Source: Streptomyces griseocarneus (GTDB taxonomy: Bacteria; Actinomycetota; Actinomycetes; Streptomycetales; Streptomycetaceae). From it: DNA of 64,000 bases. The translations under genes were made by a program, and so were the position numbers. The stretch is from the NCBI RefSeq assembly GCF_014655595.1, contig NZ_BNBL01000006.1, forward strand, positions 125,906 through 189,905, written 5' to 3'. Positions 17,760 through 26,073 of this stretch are shown piece after piece. The notes under the pieces were generated by a model. It saw nothing but the letters and a program-made list of their open reading frames with translations, searched no databases and was not told the origin of the DNA. The stretch's first letter is position 1; each line of letters begins with the position of its first letter.

Positions 17760-18576
17760 GCAGCTGGGTCAGTCACAGGCCGATCTGGCAGAGAAGCTTC
17801 GTGATCTGCGTAAGCGAGCCGGTCTCACCGGAGATCGTCTGGCCAAGCGTTGCAACATGTCTCAATCGCAGATCAGTAAATTTGAGACCGGTAAGAAGAC
17901 GCCGAAGCTGGTGGACGTCGAGCGTATTCTCCGGGCGCTCGACGCCCCACCCGAGTTGACGGCGGAAATCACTGCTCTGGCCAGGATCGCCAATACTGAG
18001 TGGCAGAGCAAGCGTTCGACCTGGCGTCGGGGTCTCGAGAAGCGGCAGCGGGAACTCGCGGCGCTGGAGGGTGAGGCGAAGGCTCTCCGGTACTTCCTTC
18101 CCGCCATGGTGACCGGCCTGCTGGCGACGCCCGAGTACGTCAGGGCGAGCCTGACGCACTCGCCGGGCGACACCTCGCGGACGGTGTCGCGCAAGCTGGA
18201 GCGGCAGACTGTCCTCTATGACGTGAGCAAGTCCTTCACGTTCCTGCTCACCGAGCAGGCTGCGAGGTGGGCGGTTGTGCCGGCCGCGGCCATGGCCGTG
18301 CAGCTCGACAGGATCGTGTCGCTTTCGCGCCTGCCGAACGTTCGGATCGGCATTATTCCCTGCGGAACCCCATTGGCTCGCGGTCCCATGAACACGTTCA
18401 CGGTCTATGACGAGCGGCTGGCCACTGTCGAGAACTTCACCGGGCGGATGGTGTTCGGCGATGCCCGTGATGTGGCTGAATACCTCGAAGTCTTCGCGCT
18501 GTTCGAGCGGTCCGCCCGGTTCGGCGAAGCGGCCCGGGAACTGCTTGGTGCCTGGGCTGGCTCCTACCGTGCCTGA
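17743..18576 (+). CDS. Scr1-family (DUF5753) helix-turn-helix regulator
   Basis: A 277-aa regulator. Residues about 15-70 form an XRE-type HTH (LRKRAGLTGDRLAKRCNMSQ, SQISKFETGKKTPKLVDVER). The rest is the DUF5753/Scr1 domain: FLPAMVTGLLATPEYVRASL, VLYDVSKSFTFLLTEQAARW, and IGIIPCGTPLARGPMNTFTVYDERLATVENF. GTG start overlaps the DUF6879 gene, and a DUF397 gene follows 105 bp downstream. WhiJ and relatives in this family affect development and antibiotic production. Unlike the copy at 15875, this one is intact. Confidence 0.92.
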   Translation: MTFEPEQLGQSQADLAEKLRDLRKRAGLTGDRLAKRCNMSQSQISKFETGKKTPKLVDVERILRALDAPPELTAEITALARIANTEWQSKRSTWRRGLEKRQRELAALEGEAKALRYFLPAMVTGLLATPEYVRASLTHSPGDTSRTVSRKLERQTVLYDVSKSFTFLLTEQAARWAVVPAAAMAVQLDRIVSLSRLPNVRIGIIPCGTPLARGPMNTFTVYDERLATVENFTGRMVFGDARDVAEYLEVFALFERSARFGEAARELLGAWAGSYRA

Positions 18577-18681
18577 TCTTTATTTCATCGCGGGAATCTT
18601 CTGGAATTGCTTCCGGGGTACGGGGAGTATGGCGCCATCGGCCGCTCGATGAGGCGGCTCGTCATAGAGGGGAAGAATGCG

Positions 18682-18912
18682 ATGTCGCAGACGGACCTGT
18701 ACGTGATCGCCATTGACGGGGTCGAGTTCCGCACGGCGTGCGGCGGCAACACCCACCCGGACGGGGAATCGTGCGTCACGCTCGCGCGGATCGGGGACGG
18801 GGTCTGGGCGGTGGGCGACAGCAAGCGGCCCGAGAGGGAGCCCCTGAGGTTCACCACGGCCGAACTGAGTGCGGCGGGCATCGAGCCCGGACGGTTCGGA
18901 CTGTCGGCCTGA
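18682..18912 (+). CDS. DUF397-family protein
   Basis: A 76-aa protein carrying a divergent DUF397 signature: VEFRTACGGNTHPDGESC, VTLARIGDGVWAVGDSKRPE, PLRFTTAELSAAGI. The ATG at 18682 (MSQTDLYVIA) has GAGGGGAAG upstream. It lies 105 bp past the intact Scr1-type regulator and is its likely partner. A longer reading from 18607 adds residues that do not look conserved. Confidence 0.82.
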   Translation: MSQTDLYVIAIDGVEFRTACGGNTHPDGESCVTLARIGDGVWAVGDSKRPEREPLRFTTAELSAAGIEPGRFGLSA

Positions 18913-18921
18913 TCGACGGCA

Positions 18922-19455
18922 GTGGACGGCCCCCCGGCCCGTATCGGGACCGGGGGCGGCGTCCGGCCGGCGATGCGGAAGTGGTGGGCGCTGATGCACG
19001 TGCACGGGTACATGTGGGTCGGGGAGAAGGCGGTCTTCGACCGTGAGGGTGACCGGCGGCCGGGTGGGCCGGGGTTCGGGGGGTCGGGCGTGCCGCCGAT
19101 GCGGACCGCGGACTGGCTGCTGAAGCCGGCCGGGCTGGTGCGCGGGACGTGGGACGTGCCGTCGGGGGCCGCAGCCTGGCTCGTGGGGCGGCTGGCGGCG
19201 CATGCGGCCCGGTTTCATTCGCCGCAGGACCGGGATCCGACACGGCTGGCCGCGCACGCGTCATCGGTGATGGACCGGCTGGCGTGGGGTGGGGACGTGG
19301 CGCGGGGGTACTACCTCGAACGGCCCCTTTTCCTCTCGCTCGCGCTGGTGACCTGTTCGCCGAACCGGGCCGCGCCCGAGGCGCGGTGTCCCGTGGCGGG
19401 GTCACGGCTCCAGCGTGAAGTGGACCGCGAAGTCGTAGAGGCCGAAGGCCAGTAG
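18922..19455 (+). CDS. hypothetical protein, Streptomyces lineage
   Basis: A 177-aa protein with no recognised domain. Plausible coding content is strongest from MRKWWALMHVHGYMWVGEKAV onward, so the true start may be the ATG at 18973 rather than the GTG at 18922. Distinctive segments are RTADWLLKPAGLVRGTWDVP and GYYLERPLFLSLALVTCSPN. The last 54 bp overlap the end of the convergent membrane-protein gene. Function unknown. Confidence 0.6.
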   Translation: MDGPPARIGTGGGVRPAMRKWWALMHVHGYMWVGEKAVFDREGDRRPGGPGFGGSGVPPMRTADWLLKPAGLVRGTWDVPSGAAAWLVGRLAAHAARFHSPQDRDPTRLAAHASSVMDRLAWGGDVARGYYLERPLFLSLALVTCSPNRAAPEARCPVAGSRLQREVDREVVEAEGQ

Positions 19456-19758
19456 GCCCACCGCGGCCAGGAACGCGCCGGTGGCCGCGCCTGCTCCCGG
19501 GTGGCGGCGGCAAGCCGCCGCCACTATTGAGCCGACTATCGCTCCCGCCGCCGGTACGCCCGCGATCCAGCCCGTGAGCTGGGCGAAGCGGACGTTTGCG
19601 TCGTGGTTGGCCATCCAGTCGGAGCCCGATGGGTTTTGGACGTCCTCGAGTTGCAGGGTCCAGACCCAGATGGCCGGGGACAGGAAGATCAGGGTGAGGA
19701 CGAGCATGCCCACGATGTAGGGCATTCTGCTGTGTTCGTCCGGGTTCGGGGTCGTCAT
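19402..19758 (-). CDS. small integral membrane protein
   Basis: A 118-aa protein with three hydrophobic helices: PYIVGMLVLTLIFLSPAIWVW (about 13-33), GWIAGVPAAGAIVGSIVAAAC (about 63-83) and GAFLAAVGLLAFGLYDFAVHF. The ATG at 19758 gives a compact hydrophilic start (MTTPNPDEHSR); an in-frame ATG 12 codons earlier is less likely. No family recognised. It overlaps the convergent neighbour by 54 bp. Confidence 0.72.
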   Translation of the reverse strand: MTTPNPDEHSRMPYIVGMLVLTLIFLSPAIWVWTLQLEDVQNPSGSDWMANHDANVRFAQLTGWIAGVPAAGAIVGSIVAAACRRHPGAGAATGAFLAAVGLLAFGLYDFAVHFTLEP

Positions 19759-19906
19759 GTCGACAGCGTCGGCCAGGGCGGGGCCGGCGCGCATCCGTAC
19801 GCGTACTCAGATTCACGAGCCCTGAGGGGTCCCCGAGGGGTCCCGCGGCCGGGAAAACCTTCAAGCCAGGCTTGCCGAAAGTCTTCGTTCAGCTGATCAA
19901 CTGCCT

Positions 19907-19936
19907 TTGACGTTAGCGCGTTAAGACCGGTGTAGT
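19907..19936 (+). promoter_or_regulatory. candidate promoter of the cyclodipeptide cluster
   Basis: TTGACG (19907-19912) and TGTAGT (19931-19936) are separated by 18 bp, 82 bp before the oxygenase start. The region is A/T-richer than its surroundings. The -35 is good; the -10 is weak, so this is only a candidate. Confidence 0.35.
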
Positions 19937-20017
19937 GGCCACCGATCGCCCTGAGGTGCATCTCGGATGTGCCGGCGATCTATTTCGCCTGCCCGCCTGT
20001 ACATGGAGAAGGGCCAC

Positions 20018-20800
20018 ATGACCGTCATCAAGCGGAATAACGGATCAGAGCTGTCGCACGAGGACATCCTTGCCGTCGTCGAAGGCACTGCATTGGCTGT
20101 ACACATACCTGGCTTCATTCATCCGGAGGCCTTGGCGTCCGCACGCGCTCAGCTCTACGACCACCCCGACCGGGACGGTCTGAGCCAGGACACCGCGTTC
20201 CAGCGCATCGGCTTCGCGTACTCCGAGATCAGTGACGAGGCGTCGAGGGACCGCTATCACGCCGAGGCGCGGGCGAATATTCAGCGCATGCGGGATCTGT
20301 TCGCGCCCTACGCCTCGCCCAGTGACGTTCTCCGGCTGCTGCTGGAGGAGACCTGGCATGCGGGGGCGAATCTGATGCACGTCGGCGGGCGCAAGGCCTT
20401 CATCGGCATCTGCCGCTATCAGGACAAGAACGTCGACCTCAACCCCCATACCGACGCCCTCGAGCGCAACCTGCCGGCCGACCACGCCCAGGGACTCACC
20501 GCGCAGCTTTCGGTCAACATCTACGTCAACATCCCGCGCGAGGGCGGTGAATTGGAGCTGTGGGGGACCGAGCCGGGCGAGGAGACGTACAACGAGCTCA
20601 AGGGTGAGCGGGTCTGGGGCATCGAGCGCGACAAGCTCGGACCGCCCGTCGAGGTCATCAAGCCGGCGCCCGGTGACCTGCTGCTGCTCAACCCGCGGCA
20701 GATCCACGCCGTGCGGCCGTCCGGCGACGAACCGCGCATCACGCTGGGGCACTTCCTCGGCTACTACGGAACCGACCGGCCCCTCGAGCTCTGGAGCTGA
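20018..20800 (+). CDS. Fe(II)/2-oxoglutarate-dependent oxygenase, diketopiperazine tailoring candidate
   Basis: A 260-aa double-stranded beta-helix oxygenase. The iron triad is visible as H144-T-D146 (NPHTDALERN) and H230 (RQIHAVRPSG), with R240 (EPRITLGHF) placed to bind 2-oxoglutarate. Members hydroxylate, desaturate or cyclise small substrates, often amino acids or peptides. The ATG at 20018 has GGAGAAGGG upstream; earlier in-frame starts lack one. It is six bases before the cyclodipeptide synthase gene, so its substrate is most likely that enzyme's cyclodipeptide. Fold confident; role in tailoring inferred from context. Confidence 0.85.
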   Translation: MTVIKRNNGSELSHEDILAVVEGTALAVHIPGFIHPEALASARAQLYDHPDRDGLSQDTAFQRIGFAYSEISDEASRDRYHAEARANIQRMRDLFAPYASPSDVLRLLLEETWHAGANLMHVGGRKAFIGICRYQDKNVDLNPHTDALERNLPADHAQGLTAQLSVNIYVNIPREGGELELWGTEPGEETYNELKGERVWGIERDKLGPPVEVIKPAPGDLLLLNPRQIHAVRPSGDEPRITLGHFLGYYGTDRPLELWS

Positions 20801-20806
20801 CGCCTG

Positions 20807-21514
20807 ATGAACGACTACATCATCGACGGCCGGACCAAAGCGAATTTCGGTCAGGAGGCCAAGAAGCTGACACTGGCCGGAACCCGCGCCATTCTGCTGG
20901 TGAGCGTCGGTCAGCGCTATCACGAGGGCGACAAGCTGCGGGCGACCGTGGAACTCGTCAACCGCAGCGGATTCCAGCAGCTGACCATCGCCGTCGCCGA
21001 CACCCTGCAGCGCACCAACTACCTCCACCTCTCTCCCGAGGACGCCTACGAAAGGGCACTGCGGGAGGGTGACGAGTGGCTGGAACGCAACGACAAGGTT
21101 CTCGGCCGGCTGTCCGTGAGCAATGAGGTGCTGCGCTGGGACCAGGCGCTGGAGGATCCCGAGTACGGGGAGTTCCGGCAGCGCGTGGAGCGCGCCTATG
21201 CCGAGGATCCGGGCTATCGGGCGGCGGTCGAAGCGACGATCGGCAAGTTCATCGACCGGCTCACCGCCCGCGACCCGGAGGCCGATACCGAACTCGCCTT
21301 CAGGAACTGCTTGTCCTATCTGATCGAGGAATGTCCCATCATCATGCCGATGTGGGCACACCAGGGGTACGACTACGTCATATATCCGCAGCCCATGACC
21401 GCCGCAATGGCTGAAACTCAGCGACTGTTCGTCGCCGGGGAATACCCCGGGAAGGGCGGGTGGCTGTCCCTGAGGTTCAAGAAGCGGGCAGCCGTGCCCG
21501 AAGCCGCGGCATAA
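20807..21514 (+). CDS. tRNA-dependent cyclodipeptide synthase (XYP subfamily)
   Basis: A 235-aa class Ic aaRS-like enzyme that uses two aminoacyl-tRNAs to form a 2,5-diketopiperazine. Catalytic landmarks match AlbC: nucleophile S33 in AILLVSVGQRYHEGDKL (AlbC Ser37), Y171 and E175 in CLSYLIEECPIIM (Tyr178/Glu182), and Y193-P194 in YVIYPQPM. Q36 at the position of AlbC Asn40 with Y-P places it in the XYP, not NYH, subfamily. Length is typical. Followed after 71 bp by an efflux pump. Product amino acids cannot be read by eye. Confidence 0.88.
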   Translation: MNDYIIDGRTKANFGQEAKKLTLAGTRAILLVSVGQRYHEGDKLRATVELVNRSGFQQLTIAVADTLQRTNYLHLSPEDAYERALREGDEWLERNDKVLGRLSVSNEVLRWDQALEDPEYGEFRQRVERAYAEDPGYRAAVEATIGKFIDRLTARDPEADTELAFRNCLSYLIEECPIIMPMWAHQGYDYVIYPQPMTAAMAETQRLFVAGEYPGKGGWLSLRFKKRAAVPEAAA

Positions 21515-21585
21515 ACACGGCACACAGCGGGCAGAGCACTTCGCCTCGCTTCGTAACGCCGCTATACGTGTAGAGGACACGAACT

Positions 21586-23151
21586 GTGACGACATCAACC
21601 GACCGTAAATGGTGGGCATTCGCGGGGGTCGGCCTGATCAGCTTCCTTGGCTGTATCGACCTGACCATCGTCAACACCGCCGCCCCCCAGATCCAGTCGG
21701 ATCTGGGCGCCTCCGTGACCGACCTGCAGCTCATCGTCAACATGTTCATCGTCGCCCTGTCGATGTTCATGGTGACCATGGGACGCCTGGCCGACGCGTA
21801 CGGGCGGCGTCGTGTCCTCTACGCGGGGACGGTCGTCTTCGGCCTGGCCTCGCTGGGGGCCGGGTTCGCGGACAGCACGGGCTGGCTCATCGCCTTCCGC
21901 TTCCTCCAGGGCGCGGCCGGGGCCATCCTGTACACCTCCACCGGCGCCATCGTGCAGAACGCCTTCCCCGAGTCCCAGCGCGGCCGGGCGATCGGGGCCC
22001 TGTACGGCGTCAACGGCGTCGGCCTGGCCATCGGGCCCCTGCTCGGCGGCGTCATCGTCTCCGCCCTGGGCTGGCACTGGGTGTTCTGGGTGAACGTGCC
22101 CCTGGTCGCGGTGGCGCTGGCGCTGTGCTCGTTCAGCGTCCGCGAGTCCCGCAACGAGGACGCCGGGCCCGGCGTGGACTGGCCGGGCCTCGTCCTGATC
22201 AGCCTCGGCATTCCGGCCGTGGTGCTCGCCTTCACCCTCGGCGGCTCGTGGGGCTGGTCGAGCGGCCGCACGCTGGGCCTGCTGGCCTTCGCGCTGGTCG
22301 TCCTGATCGCCTTCTACGCGGTCGAGCGCCGCGCCGCCGACCCCATCATCAGCTTCCGGCTGTTCAAGCACCGCGCGTTCCTCACGGCCATCGTCTCCGA
22401 CTTCGCGCTGGCCTGCTTCTACACCACCGTGCTCTTCCTGATGCCGCTCTACCTGCACGAGGTGCACGGCTACGGCGGATACGCGACCGGGGCGCTGCTG
22501 CTGCCCTGCACCGCCGTGATGGCCGTGCTGTCCCCGTTCGTGGGCCGGCTCACCGACCGCTTCGGCCCGCGCCGGCTCCTGGCCGTGGGCTTCGCGGCCT
22601 TCACGGTCTCGGCGCTGCTGCTCACGCGCCTGGACGGCGGCACGTCGCTGACGTACGTCGCCCTCGCGCTGGTGGCGATGGGGCTCGGCTGGGCCTGCAT
22701 CCTGGGCCCGGCCACGGTGTCCGCGCTGTCGTCCGTGCCCGAACGCCAGGCCGGGCTCGCCATGGGGTCCTCGTGGACGTTCCACAACCTCGGCGGGGCC
22801 ATCGGCCTCGCGGTGGGCATCGTCCTCTACCGCGCCCAGGCGGAGGACAGCCTGACCTCGGCGCTGTCCCGGCTGGACGCGCCCGCCGGGAGCTGGACGC
22901 ACGACGTGGTGGCCGACCCGGAGCGGGCGGCGGAGCTGCTGCGGGAACACACGTCGCTGAGCGCCGGACAGGCCGGCGAGGTCTTCGACCGGATGTTCTC
23001 GGACGGCACCCAGGCCGCGATGTGGATGGTGGCCGGAACCTCGCTGGCCGCGCTCGTGGTCGTCGGCCTGCTGGGGCTCGCCGGCCGGCGAGCCGCGGCC
23101 GCGGCGACGTCCGGCGCCCCGGAGGCCGCGGTGACGACGGAGACCGTCTGA
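21586..23151 (+). CDS. 14-TM MFS exporter (DHA2/EmrB-QacA type)
   Basis: A 521-aa DHA2 transporter: TM1 FLGCIDLTIVNTAAPQIQSD with the family Asp, motif A GRLADAYGRRRVLYAG, motif C in TM5 NGVGLAIGPLLGG, and 14 hydrophobic segments ending near residue 505. GTG start at 21586 preceded by GAGGAC. It ends the oxygenase-CDPS-exporter run and is closed by a strong hairpin, so the natural reading is export of, and self-protection from, the diketopiperazine. Bicyclomycin clusters likewise carry an MFS pump. Confidence 0.9.
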   Translation: MTTSTDRKWWAFAGVGLISFLGCIDLTIVNTAAPQIQSDLGASVTDLQLIVNMFIVALSMFMVTMGRLADAYGRRRVLYAGTVVFGLASLGAGFADSTGWLIAFRFLQGAAGAILYTSTGAIVQNAFPESQRGRAIGALYGVNGVGLAIGPLLGGVIVSALGWHWVFWVNVPLVAVALALCSFSVRESRNEDAGPGVDWPGLVLISLGIPAVVLAFTLGGSWGWSSGRTLGLLAFALVVLIAFYAVERRAADPIISFRLFKHRAFLTAIVSDFALACFYTTVLFLMPLYLHEVHGYGGYATGALLLPCTAVMAVLSPFVGRLTDRFGPRRLLAVGFAAFTVSALLLTRLDGGTSLTYVALALVAMGLGWACILGPATVSALSSVPERQAGLAMGSSWTFHNLGGAIGLAVGIVLYRAQAEDSLTSALSRLDAPAGSWTHDVVADPERAAELLREHTSLSAGQAGEVFDRMFSDGTQAAMWMVAGTSLAALVVVGLLGLAGRRAAAAATSGAPEAAVTTETV

Positions 23152-23179
23152 CGACCGCACGAACCGCTTGATACGACGC

Positions 23180-23211
23180 GTGGGGGCCGCCGGAATCCCG
23201 GCGGCCCCCAC
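23180..23211. terminator. hairpin between the exporter and terD
   Basis: The arms GTGGGGGCCGCCGG and CCGGCGGCCCCCAC pair perfectly (14 bp) around AATC. It lies between convergent genes and can serve both. Confidence 0.85.
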
Positions 23212-23260
23212 GTCCGTACCGCGCTACCGCTGACTATGCGTACGTAGTCGCTCGGACGTC

Positions 23261-23836
23261 TCAGACGTTGACGCCGAAGTCCTGGGCGATGCCCGCGAGA
23301 CCCGAGGCGTAGCCCTGGCCGACCGCGCGGAACTTCCACTCCGAGCCGTGGCGGTAGAGCTCGCCGAAGACCATGGCGGTCTCGGTGGCGGCGTCCTCGC
23401 TCAGGTCGTAGCGGGCGATCTCGGCGCCGCCGGCCTGGTTGATGATGCGGATGTAGGCGTTGCGGACCTGGCCGAAGTTCTGCGAGCGCGTGGTGGCGTC
23501 GTAGATGGAGACCGGGAAGACGATCTTCTCGATGTCGCCGGGCAGCGCGGCCAGGTTGACGTTGATCTGCTCGTCGTCGCCCTCGCCGGCACCCGTGACG
23601 TTGTCACCGGTGTGGACGATGGACTGGTCCGGGGTGGACTTGTTGTTGAAGAAGACGAAGTGCGAGTCGGAGTAGACCCGGCCGCCGCCGTTGACCGCGA
23701 TGGCGCTGGCGTCGAGGTCGAAGTCCGTACCCGTGGTGGTGCGCACGTCCCAGCCGAGGCCGACCGTGACGGCCGTCAGGCCCGGGGCCTCCTTGGTGAG
23801 GGAGACGTTGCCGCCCTTGGACAGGCTTACAGCCAT
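23261..23836 (-). CDS. terD: TerD-family calcium-binding stress protein
   Basis: A 191-aa TerD/CABP protein: MAVSLSKGGNVSLTKEAPGL, GLGWDVRTTTGTDFDLDASA (Asp-rich Ca2+ site), FFNNKSTPDQSIVHTGDN, GEGDDEQINVNLAALPGDIE and the C-terminal GELYRHGSEWKFRAVGQGY. Streptomyces has many TerD paralogues linked to development, stress and calcium; tellurite resistance itself is not implied because no other ter genes adjoin. Length and motifs are canonical. Confidence 0.93.
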   Translation of the reverse strand: MAVSLSKGGNVSLTKEAPGLTAVTVGLGWDVRTTTGTDFDLDASAIAVNGGGRVYSDSHFVFFNNKSTPDQSIVHTGDNVTGAGEGDDEQINVNLAALPGDIEKIVFPVSIYDATTRSQNFGQVRNAYIRIINQAGGAEIARYDLSEDAATETAMVFGELYRHGSEWKFRAVGQGYASGLAGIAQDFGVNV

Positions 23837-24035
23837 GGGATGTGTCCCTTTCCGTCGGTTCGCGAACCCGCTCGCGGCTCGCGCACTCGAAGTTACAGTC
23901 ACCCCGGATAACGCGGATCGGGGGAGGGAGGGTTCCAGCTCCCTTTACTTTCTTTGCTCATTCCTGACGCGGGCCGGGCACATCGCCCCGAAAATCGAGG
24001 TGACGGGGCCGCCCGGGGCGCGGGATCATGGGGGC

Positions 24036-24464
24036 ATGTCCGGTCCCCACGTCATCCGCGGCTCCGTCTCGCTTCCCGAGGCCGAGCTCATCTGGCGTTT
24101 TTCGCGTTCCTCGGGGCCGGGCGGGCAGCACGTGAACACGAGCGACAGCCAGGTCGAGCTGCGCTTCGACCTCGCCGCGACGGAATCCCTTCCACCGGTG
24201 TGGAAGGAGCGGGCGCTCGAGCGCCTCGCCGGCCGGCTCGTCGGCGGTGTGGTGACCGTACGGGCCTCCGAGCACCGCTCGCAGTGGCGCAACCGCGAGA
24301 CCGCGGCCGTACGCCTGGCGGCGCTGCTCGCGGAGGCGACGGCGCCCCCTCCGAAGCCGCGGCGGCCCACCAGGATCCCGCGCGGCATCAACGAACGACG
24401 GCTCCGGGAAAAGAAGGCCCGCGGCGAGACGAAGCGCGGCCGCACGGGACGCGACTGGGGCTAG
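24036..24464 (+). CDS. arfB: ArfB/YaeJ-like peptidyl-tRNA hydrolase
   Basis: A 142-aa release-factor-like protein that rescues stalled ribosomes by hydrolysing peptidyl-tRNA. The catalytic GGQ is in SRSSGPGGQHVNTSDSQVEL (about residues 27-46). The C-terminal tail is strongly basic (INERRLREKKARGETKRGRT), as needed to enter the empty mRNA channel. ATG at 24036 follows GGGG. Monocistronic. Symbol used by family resemblance. Confidence 0.88.
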   Translation: MSGPHVIRGSVSLPEAELIWRFSRSSGPGGQHVNTSDSQVELRFDLAATESLPPVWKERALERLAGRLVGGVVTVRASEHRSQWRNRETAAVRLAALLAEATAPPPKPRRPTRIPRGINERRLREKKARGETKRGRTGRDWG

Positions 24465-24538
24465 GCCGTTTCTTCCGGATCATCTTGCGGACCAGATGAA
24501 GATGCCTGCGAGATGGCGGCGTGGTGCGGGCCGGTCGG

Positions 24539-25471
24539 TCAGTTGGTGAAGTCGTAACGGACTCCTGTGAGCTGCTCCGACAGGTCCCACAGGCGGCGGG
24601 CGGCCTCAGGATCCGTGGCGGACTCGGCCGGCTGTACGAGGGTCGGGTGGCCCTTCGCCTCGTTGCGTCCGTCGGGGCCGATGAACTGCCCGCCCCTGGC
24701 GTGCGGGGAAGCGGCCGCGTAGAGCTGGTTGAGCGCGCCCGTCTCGACGTCCTGGGCGACGAGTCGGTTGGTGACCTTGAGGATGGCCTTGAGCAGCCCG
24801 GTCGGTCCGGAGGACTGGAGGTTCGTGGCCGAGTAGCCGGGGTGGGCCAGGACGCTGCGGACCGGGACGGCGCTCGTACGCAGTCGCCGGTCCAGTTCGA
24901 GGCCGAACAGCACGTTGGCGTACTTGGACTGGGCGTAGAACCCGCGCGGTGAGTAGGACCCTTCGCCGTCGAGGTCGTCGTAGTGGATGGCTCCGTTCTT
25001 GTGGAGGGTCGAGGTGACCGTCACCACGCGTGGGTCGCTTCCGGTCCGCAGCCGCTCCAGCAGCAGGCCGGTCAGGGCGAAGTGCCCCAGGTGGTTGGTG
25101 CCGAACTGGGACTCGAACCCCTGCTTGGTGAGGGTGCGCGGCGGCATCATGATCCCCGCGTTGTTGACGAGCACGTCCACGGGTGTGTCGAGGGCGTCGG
25201 CGAACGCGTGGACCGACTCCAGGTCGGCCAGGTCCAGGGCACGCAGCTCCACGGTGGGTTCGGTGAGTTCGCCGCGGAGCCTGTCCAGCGCGGCTCTGCC
25301 TTTGTCCGCGTTTCGTGCGGTGAGGATGACGTGGGCGCCGTGGCGGGCGAGTTCTCGCGCGGTGACGTAGCCCAGGCCGCTGTTGGCACCGGTCACGATG
25401 ACGGTGCGGCCGGTCTGGTCCGGGATGTCGTCCGCCGTCCAGCGGGCGGGGACGGCGAGAGCGGTGGTCAT
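24539..25471 (-). CDS. short-chain dehydrogenase/reductase
   Basis: A 310-aa SDR of the retinol-dehydrogenase/WWOX-like group. Cofactor motif TGANSGLGYVTARELARHGA (about residues 25-44), NNAGIM, catalytic Ser in VTSTLHK and Y-x3-K in YAQSKYANVLFGLELDRRL. Its ATG overlaps the stop of the tetR gene (25468-25471), making it the last gene of a three-gene operon controlled by the palindrome at 26549. Likely reduces or oxidises a small, possibly toxic, carbonyl compound. Confidence 0.9.
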   Translation of the reverse strand: MTTALAVPARWTADDIPDQTGRTVIVTGANSGLGYVTARELARHGAHVILTARNADKGRAALDRLRGELTEPTVELRALDLADLESVHAFADALDTPVDVLVNNAGIMMPPRTLTKQGFESQFGTNHLGHFALTGLLLERLRTGSDPRVVTVTSTLHKNGAIHYDDLDGEGSYSPRGFYAQSKYANVLFGLELDRRLRTSAVPVRSVLAHPGYSATNLQSSGPTGLLKAILKVTNRLVAQDVETGALNQLYAAASPHARGGQFIGPDGRNEAKGHPTLVQPAESATDPEAARRLWDLSEQLTGVRYDFTN

Positions 25472-26073
25472 CGGGCGTCTCCTTCTGGTTGCTGCGGGGC
25501 GCGGAGCAGGTCGTCGACGCTTGCCGCCAGCAGCCGGTGCAGGTGGGCGCGGTCCACGGGGAGTTTGCGGATGGCGTGCAGGGCGGCGAGGCCGTGCGCG
25601 GTGGCCCAGATGCGGGCGATGCGGTCGTCGTAGGGGTCGGCGATCCCGAGGGCGTCCGCGATCACGGCGCCGACCGCGTCGCCTTCGGTGACGGTGTCGG
25701 CGGCGGGCACGTGGACGCCGCCGAGGCCGTACATCACCTGGTAGAGGTCCGGCTCGTCGAGCGCGAAGTCCAGGTAGGCGCCCGCTGCGGCCTGGACCGT
25801 CGTACCGGCCGACCGCATGAGGGCGGCGAGCCTGGTGAAGCCGTCCTTGACGAAGGCCAGCAGGATGTCGTCGCGGCCCTTGAAATAGCGGTAGGCGTAG
25901 TTGGCGGAGTAGCCGATCCGGTCGGCCAGGCGGCGCATGCTCACCGCATCCCAGCCCTCGGCGCGGGCCAGCTCACGGGCGGCTTGCAGGATCTCGGTCC
26001 GCGTTTCGGCACGTTCCCGCTCCCGGCGCTGCCGGGACTTGGAGGGCTCGGGCTCCTGCCCGGGGGGCGTCAT
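25468..26073 (-). CDS. TetR-family transcriptional repressor
   Basis: A 201-aa TetR regulator. N-terminal HTH: ETRTEILQAARELARAEGWD and VSMRRLADRIGYSANYAYRYF (about residues 22-68). A basic leader (SKSRQRRERERAE) precedes it. The C-terminal ligand domain is FALDEPDLYQVMYGLGG and beyond, typical of TetR_C_13. It overlaps both neighbours by 4 bp (ATGA junctions), so the operon is snoaL-tetR-sdr. Autorepression through the palindrome upstream is the simplest model. Confidence 0.9.
   Translation of the reverse strand: MTPPGQEPEPSKSRQRRERERAETRTEILQAARELARAEGWDAVSMRRLADRIGYSANYAYRYFKGRDDILLAFVKDGFTRLAALMRSAGTTVQAAAGAYLDFALDEPDLYQVMYGLGGVHVPAADTVTEGDAVGAVIADALGIADPYDDRIARIWATAHGLAALHAIRKLPVDRAHLHRLLAASVDDLLRAPQQPEGDAR

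Noticed and set aside
19967..23151. Assignment of the CDPS locus as a bicyclomycin cluster
   Set aside because: Bicyclomycin needs several 2OG oxygenases and a P450; only one oxygenase is present and no P450.
23261..23836. Tellurite-resistance operon
   Set aside because: TerD is solitary; no terA, terB, terC or related genes adjoin.
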